9,631 bases of DNA from Chloroflexota bacterium (GTDB lineage Bacteria > Chloroflexota > Dehalococcoidia > GIF9 > AB-539-J10): the NCBI GenBank assembly GCA_015222295.1, contig JADFUZ010000139.1, positions 1 to 9,631 of the forward strand, read 5' to 3'. Below the pieces are notes generated by a model that was given only the letters and a program-made list of their open reading frames with translations, was not told the origin of the DNA and did no database searches. The position numbers and the translations under genes were made by a program. Within the stretch, counting starts at the first letter, position 1. Each line of letters begins with the position of its first letter. Positions 5,935 to 9,631 of the stretch are shown here, in pieces.

Positions 5935-7116
5935 CTCCTGAGATAGCCGAGAGGTGAACCAGGTCCGCAACGGCTCGTCCAGCGTGCCCACTCTGGACTC
6001 CATCCAATTGATGTCTCCGCCAGCCAGAGCAGCCTTTTCCTCTTGGGTCAGGTCGTAGCCAGCAAGAGCCTTGCCCGGGTTATCAGACAATTGCGCTAGA
6101 AAGGCGGTATCGTCTCTGGCCCGAGCGAGAACAGATACCAGAGCTGTCGCTTTGGCATCGGGAGTCCATGCCCTTTGGAGCTCAGCTTGAGGGATACGCT
6201 CCTTGCGAAGGAGTGCCAGCCAATAGACCGCGCCTACCGAGCTGCCGCCAATGATATTGCCGATAGTCACCGGGACCAGGTTATGAACAAAGCCCAAAAG
6301 GTTGAGGTTGGTCAACTGAGCTGCCGTCACCCCCGCAGCCTGGACAACCTCCGCCTGAGTTGCCACGGCCATGCCCATGGGTATGAAGAACATGTTGGCG
6401 ATGCTGTGCTCGAAGCCGCAGGCGACGAAGGCGGTTATGGGAAAGATGATGGCCAGTATCTTGCCAGGGACCGAGCGAGCAGCGAAGCATAGCCAGACGG
6501 CCAGGCAAACCAGAGCATTACACAAGATGCCCCGGAACAGCGCTGGTGCGAAGGCCAGATTCACCTTTGCGTTGGCGATCATCAGGGAGTTCGCTCCGAC
6601 TCCGTAGGCACTAAGCTGCCAGGACTGGGCATAGAAGACCAAGGCCACCAGGAGTACTGAACCGGCAAGATTGCTGAAGTACACAATCCCCCAGTTGCGC
6701 AATAGTTGAGACCAATCTATTCGGGAGCTCATCCGGGGGGCGACCAGGAGGCAGTTGCCGGTGAATAGCTCTGCTCCGGCAACTACGACGAGGACAAGTC
6801 CGAGGCAGAAGGCCAGTCCCCCCAGCAATTTCCCCAGTCCGAAGCCTGGGCTAATATCGGTGGTAACCAGGGTGCAGAACACAGCGCCCAGGCCAATAAA
6901 GAGTCCTGCCAGGAGACCCAGGAGCACCATGCTGAGGGTGTCTCTGGAGCATTTGGCTATGCCGACGCTTTCCATCTGGTGAGCCATCTTGGCTGGCTGG
7001 TGGCAGTCGGGCGTCAACGCATCCAGCTTCTCAATGATAGCTCCGACACCTGGCAGCTCCCCCACGTGGGACACACGCGTCAATTCGCTTCGTGGCATCG
7101 TTCCTGCGCCTTTCAC
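5926..7116 (-). CDS. Formate/nitrite (FNT) family channel with C-terminal paralogous helical domain
   Basis: A FocA/NirC-type pentameric inner-membrane channel for formate, nitrite or a similar small anion. Of 396 residues, about 65-310 form the six-helix FNT core: LAGLFIGLGAVF, AELFTGNCLL, FRGILCNALVCLAVWL, then GFEHSIANMFF with the conserved pore histidine, and LVPVTIGNIIGGSSVGA. Ordinary FNT proteins are about 250-290 residues. This one has an N-terminal extension of about 40 residues and a hydrophilic C-terminal domain (about 328-396) that matches the small protein encoded just upstream and ends RLSQEKW. GTG at 7116 directly follows the upstream stop and has AGGAG 9 nt before it. ATG at 7098 is an alternative that would drop six residues. 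Substrate cannot be decided; nearby mobA fits formate or nitrite. Function as an FNT channel is secure, the tail's role unknown. Confidence 0.93.
   Translation of the reverse strand: MKGAGTMPRSELTRVSHVGELPGVGAIIEKLDALTPDCHQPAKMAHQMESVGIAKCSRDTLSMVLLGLLAGLFIGLGAVFCTLVTTDISPGFGLGKLLGGLAFCLGLVLVVVAGAELFTGNCLLVAPRMSSRIDWSQLLRNWGIVYFSNLAGSVLLVALVFYAQSWQLSAYGVGANSLMIANAKVNLAFAPALFRGILCNALVCLAVWLCFAARSVPGKILAIIFPITAFVACGFEHSIANMFFIPMGMAVATQAEVVQAAGVTAAQLTNLNLLGFVHNLVPVTIGNIIGGSSVGAVYWLALLRKERIPQAELQRAWTPDAKATALVSVLARARDDTAFLAQLSDNPGKALAGYDLTQEEKAALAGGDINWMESRVGTLDEPLRTWFTSRLSQEKW
5929..6135 (-). repeat. Paralogous ~70-residue domain, copy fused to FNT channel
   Basis: Codes for FNT residues 328-396. 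By hand alignment about 37 of 68 positions are identical to the upstream small protein, including FLA-L, AL--Y, LT-EE-AALA-GDI, VG-LD, TW and the terminal RLSQE-W. Codons differ at many shared residues, which suggests an old duplication rather than a recent copy. Confidence 0.88.
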
Positions 7117-7407
7117 TTACCAGCTCTCCTGAGACAGGCGGCACCACAGCCAGGTCGCCAGCTCCTTATCCAGTTTGCCCACCCAGGCTTCTATTCTCCT
7201 GATGTCGCCGCTGGCCAGGGCAGCCCTCTCTTCGGGGGTCAGGGAATAGTACTCCTTGAGCGCTTCCTGGGAGTCTCGTGTCAGCCGTGCCAGGAACTCG
7301 GGCTCGTCGGCAGCTCTCTTCAAGACTTCAAGTAGCTCTAGCTCTTCCCTTCCCGGTGGGACTGGCCCCCCGACCTTTTCCTGGGTTGCTTCAATAGGTC
7401 TAATCAT
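7117..7407 (-). CDS. Small helical protein, LigA-like/NHLP-clan-like, function unknown
   Basis: A 96-residue soluble protein with no signal peptide or membrane segment. After a Pro/Gly-containing N-terminus (residues 1-24) a helical domain runs from about residue 26 to the end: EFLARL, EALKEYYSLTPEERAALASG, DIRRIEAWVGKLD, then an aromatic WLWCRLSQESW terminus. The FL-x-L...AL-x-x-Y...LT-x-EE-x-AAL-x-x-GD pattern resembles LigA-type dioxygenase small subunits and the NHLP-clan (RiPP leader-like) proteins; this is from memory of the pattern, not a search. It has no Gly-Gly cleavage site or Cys/Ser/Thr-rich core peptide, which argues against a classic RiPP precursor. ATG at 7407 is chosen for its AGGAGG site; an in-frame start at 7449 has none. 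It abuts the FNT gene (stop immediately followed by GTG) and matches that protein's tail, so the two products probably act together. Confidence 0.82.
   Translation of the reverse strand: MIRPIEATQEKVGGPVPPGREELELLEVLKRAADEPEFLARLTRDSQEALKEYYSLTPEERAALASGDIRRIEAWVGKLDKELATWLWCRLSQESW
7120..7332 (-). repeat. Paralogous ~70-residue domain, free-standing copy
   Basis: Codes for residues 26-96 of the small protein, the partner of the FNT C-terminal copy. The two copies differ by one extra Tyr here (YYSLT against YDLT) and otherwise align without gaps to the shared terminal Trp. Confidence 0.88.
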
Positions 7408-7414
7408 TTCTGTT

Positions 7415-7420
7415 CCTCCT
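7415..7420 (-). promoter_or_regulatory. Strong ribosome binding site of the small helical protein
   Basis: AGGAGG on the minus strand, within AAAGGAGG, 7 nt before ATG 7407. It decides the start at 7407 over the upstream in-frame codon at 7449. I found no convincing -10/-35 pair for this operon between here and the divergent regulator gene. Confidence 0.8.
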
Positions 7421-7524
7421 TTCCTGTTGGTCTGTGAGTAGTCTAGCAATTGCCTGAGTGCCTGCCATCGTCCGCAGGTCGCAATCTTGTGTCACTATGG
7501 TCATGTCCAAGAGGGCCAATCGCC

Positions 7525-7554
7525 TTGCCCTTGGGGGCAGGCACGGCCTATAAT
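7525..7554 (+). promoter_or_regulatory. Promoter of the two-component system
   Basis: TTGCCC (7525-7530) and a perfect TATAAT (7549-7554) with an 18-nt spacer. The predicted start is near 7561, only about 15 nt before the TTG chosen for the response regulator. This argues against the longer reading frame that begins at 7450, because that start would lie upstream of the promoter. Confidence 0.62.
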
Positions 7555-7575
7555 TGGTTCAGCAGTTCGAGGAAG

Positions 7576-8259
7576 TTGAGCACAACGGATAGGGTAAGGG
7601 TGTTGATCGCGGATGACCACGCACTGTTGCGTGAGGCTCTGCATCGGGCCCTGGATGGGGAGAAAGACATGGAGGTCGTGGCTGAAGCCGCCGACGGTGA
7701 GGAGGCGGTCAAGCTCGTGTCGGAGCTGGCCCCCGATGTGGTAGTGATGGACATCGTTATGCCCAAGCTCAGCGGAATAGAAGCGACCAGAAAGATCAAG
7801 GAGATTACGGGTAACACGGCTATTCTGATCCTGACGGCATACGACGATGAAGAATACGTACTGGGGCTCCTTGACGCCGGAGCCGCCGGTTACCTTTTGA
7901 AGAGTGCCAGAGGCCGTGATGTGGTCGATGCCATTCGGACCATACGAGCCGGTGAGTCGGTGCTTCACCCAAGGATTATTGCCAAATTGCTGAAGCGAGC
8001 CATGGGAACATCGGTTGGCGCGCACGAAGGCCCGCAATTACTGAGTGAGAGAGAGTCGGGAGTACTCAAATTGGTTGCTCTGGGGATGAGCAACAAGGAG
8101 ATCGCGGACAGGCTCTGTGTCAGCCAGCGTACTGTCAAGGCTCACCTGACCAACGTCTTCAACAAGTTGAACGTTGCCTCGCGCAGCGAAGCAATAGTCA
8201 AAGCACTGAAATGGGGCTTAGTCACTTTGGAAGATACCGCGGGCAAATTGCGCGATTGA
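7576..8259 (+). CDS. NarL/FixJ-type response regulator (LuxR HTH)
   Basis: A 227-residue DNA-binding response regulator, the normal NarL length. Receiver domain, residues 7-125: acidic pocket D13-D14, phospho-acceptor D59 in VVVMDIVMP, switch T87 in ILTAYDD and K109 in YLLKSA, all present. A short linker leads to a GerE/LuxR-type HTH at about 155-218 (LLSERESGVLKLVALGMSNK, then EIADRLCVSQRTVKAHLTNV and FNKLNVASRSEAI). TTG 7576 is chosen because it gives the standard VRVLIADDH start a few residues in and lies downstream of the promoter. The frame is open back to 7450, but that part lacks family character. Its stop overlaps the start of the histidine kinase, so the pair is one system with translational coupling. 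The targets are unknown; the divergent FNT operon is a reasonable candidate. Confidence 0.93.
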   Translation: MSTTDRVRVLIADDHALLREALHRALDGEKDMEVVAEAADGEEAVKLVSELAPDVVVMDIVMPKLSGIEATRKIKEITGNTAILILTAYDDEEYVLGLLDAGAAGYLLKSARGRDVVDAIRTIRAGESVLHPRIIAKLLKRAMGTSVGAHEGPQLLSERESGVLKLVALGMSNKEIADRLCVSQRTVKAHLTNVFNKLNVASRSEAIVKALKWGLVTLEDTAGKLRD

Positions 8260-9631
8260 GAAATCCACATCTGTGGATCATTGTCGTCCTTTTTGCAGGT
8301 CTAACCCTATCACACTACACCGAGTTCCTGTCTGAGATACCCATCCTGCACATCTCGCTGCCCGCCGGTCTCGGCCTTAGCCGACACAGTGTGGAGCGGC
8401 TTCTTTACGTGCTGTTGGTGCTATACGCTGGCTGGGCGATAGGGACGATTGGTGGGTGGGTAGCGTGGCTATCTAGCGGTGTGGCAATGTCACTTCGCGC
8501 TTTCCTCATTTCTCCGCAAGTCAGGGATGCGGTCGTGGAGAGTTCCGCCAGCCTGGTCGTTGCTGCTCTCGCCATAATGCTCGTACAAGCTCGCCACGAA
8601 TGCCAGAGGCGGAACGAAGAATGCAGACAGCGAGCGCAGATGCTGGAGAGGGCCATGGAGGACCTGGAAATATCGCGGCGAGAGTACGAAGAGCTATTCA
8701 CTGACGCCAGCGACGCCATCTGGATTCACGACATGGAAGGCGACATCACTCTGGCCAATAAGGCCTGTGAGAAGCTGACCGGTTATCCTGTTTCAGAGCT
8801 GCTAGGCAGGAATGTCTCCCAGTTCCTGGCCCCGGAGGCGATGGACCTGGCCAGACAGGTGAAGCAAAGGCTGCTCCAAGGCGAAGCCATGGAACAGCGC
8901 TACGAACAGAGATTGATAAGAAGAGATGGCTCCGAAGCGATTGTGCAGCTCGCCACCCGCCTCATAGCTGCGGAAGGCAAGCCTCAAGCTCTTGAAAATG
9001 TGGCTCGCGATATTACTGAGGAAAGGAAACTGCGGGACAATCTGCAATTCTACCTCAGGGAATGCCTCAGGGCTCAGGAAGAGGAACGCAAGCGCCTGGC
9101 CAGTGAACTCCATGACGATACTTCGCAGCTACTGTTGCTACTATCTCGTCGCATAGACAACCTTGCCTCTGCAGTCAGCGACTATCTACCTCAAGAGCAA
9201 AGAGACGAATTCGATAGACTCTATGAACTGTCTGAGCAAGCTTATGATGGCGTCAGGCGTTATGCTCAGGATTTGAGGCCTCGCATTCTCGATGACCTGG
9301 GTCTGATACCGGCCCTGGAATGGCTGGCTCGTGAGCTAACCGATGTTGCTGGCATCAAGGTACAGGTGAAAACCGGCATAATTCCGCCGCTGGACCCGGA
9401 AACGCAACTGGTTCTGTTTCGAATCGCACAGGAAGCACTGAGCAACATTAGCCGGCACTCTGAGGCGTCCGAGGCCAAGATTGCACTGGAGCACCAGGAG
9501 GGTGAGCTGAGGATGACCATTGTTGACGATGGCAAGGGCTTTGAGCTCCCTACGCAGTTGAGCGATTTCGCCGGTCAGGGCAAACTGGGCCTCACCGGGA
9601 TGGAGGAGCGAGTCCGATTGGTAGGTGGGAA
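8256..9631 (+). CDS. PAS-containing sensor histidine kinase, NarX/DegS type, C-terminus cut by window edge
   Basis: Membrane sensor kinase, partner of the preceding regulator. I read the frame open from TTG 8256 to the window end (458 codons). About three hydrophobic segments lie at residues 6-22, 49-72 and 97-110. Then come a basic/acidic coiled-coil linker (about 111-142) and a PAS domain (about 143-260: EYEELFTDASDAIWIHDMEG, KLTGYPVSELLGRN, RRDGSEAIV, ending ARDITEERKL). The HisKA_3 dimerisation helix has the phospho-acceptor H286 in SELHDDTSQLL, followed by YAQDLRPRILDDLGLIPALE. The ATPase domain has the N box (AQEALSNISRH, about 391-401), G1 DDGKGF (424-429) and G2 GLTGMEERV. Only the final ~20-30 residues are missing. 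The TTG overlaps the regulator stop (TTGA). The signal is unknown; there is no large periplasmic domain, so it is likely a membrane or cytoplasmic cue. Confidence 0.93.
   Translation, partial: MRNPHLWIIVVLFAGLTLSHYTEFLSEIPILHISLPAGLGLSRHSVERLLYVLLVLYAGWAIGTIGGWVAWLSSGVAMSLRAFLISPQVRDAVVESSASLVVAALAIMLVQARHECQRRNEECRQRAQMLERAMEDLEISRREYEELFTDASDAIWIHDMEGDITLANKACEKLTGYPVSELLGRNVSQFLAPEAMDLARQVKQRLLQGEAMEQRYEQRLIRRDGSEAIVQLATRLIAAEGKPQALENVARDITEERKLRDNLQFYLRECLRAQEEERKRLASELHDDTSQLLLLLSRRIDNLASAVSDYLPQEQRDEFDRLYELSEQAYDGVRRYAQDLRPRILDDLGLIPALEWLARELTDVAGIKVQVKTGIIPPLDPETQLVLFRIAQEALSNISRHSEASEAKIALEHQEGELRMTIVDDGKGFELPTQLSDFAGQGKLGLTGMEERVRLVGG

Noticed and set aside
7450..7575. Upstream extension of the response regulator frame by 42 codons.
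   Set aside because: It precedes the predicted promoter, has no family character, and response regulators of this type start a few residues before the VLIADDH strand.
8262..8279. Two opposed DnaA-box-like 9-mers forming an inverted repeat (ATCCACA-TC-TGTGGAT).
   Set aside because: Neither is a perfect TTATCCACA, they lie within codons 3-8 of the histidine kinase, and there is no AT-rich region or replication gene nearby.

Overview
The window reads as ordinary chromosome from a free-living anaerobic bacterium, most likely in Chloroflexota and possibly Dehalococcoidia-like. That placement is an inference from memory. The GroEL wording (for example PVALDKKFGAPTV and the RCIATN stretch) resembles Dehalococcoides GroEL, and the membrane sensor of the histidine kinase and the DUF2851 protein are types I associate with that phylum. 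GC content is moderately high. Three genes appear to start with TTG. I see no insertion sequence, phage gene, CRISPR array, tRNA or rRNA.

Layout, left to right. (1) A minus-strand groES-groEL operon, with groEL cut by the left edge. It is preceded by an extended -10 promoter and a perfect CIRCE operator, so HrcA control is expected. (2) A divergent plus-strand pair: a small XRE-type HTH regulator with a strong promoter so close to its start that the mRNA is probably leaderless, then a 438-residue DUF2851 protein of unknown function. (3) A minus-strand operon of an HPP-family membrane protein and tsaD (tRNA t6A synthesis). Its 3' end overlaps the convergent DUF2851 gene by 59 bp. (4) Plus-strand mobA (molybdenum cofactor guanylylation), divergent from the HPP gene. 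(5) A perfect 13-bp hairpin between mobA and the next convergent gene. (6) A minus-strand pair: a 96-residue soluble helical protein, then a formate/nitrite (FNT) channel that carries a C-terminal domain clearly paralogous to the small protein. (7) Divergent from that pair, a plus-strand NarL-type response regulator and an overlapping PAS-containing histidine kinase, cut by the right edge.

How the parts may work together: MobA supplies cofactor to molybdoenzymes such as formate dehydrogenases or nitrate reductases, while the FNT channel and possibly the HPP protein move formate or nitrite. This gives a weak anion and molybdoenzyme theme in the middle of the window. The two-component system shares a short intergenic region with the FNT operon and is the best candidate for its regulator, but no binding site was identified.

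The most unusual feature is the pair of matching about 70-residue domains, one free and one fused to the FNT channel. The domain has a Phe-Leu...Ala-Leu...Leu-Thr-x-Glu-Glu...Gly-Asp pattern like that of short LigA-like or NHLP-clan (RiPP leader-like) proteins and ends in a conserved RLSQExW. No RiPP modification enzyme is visible in the window, so its role is open.
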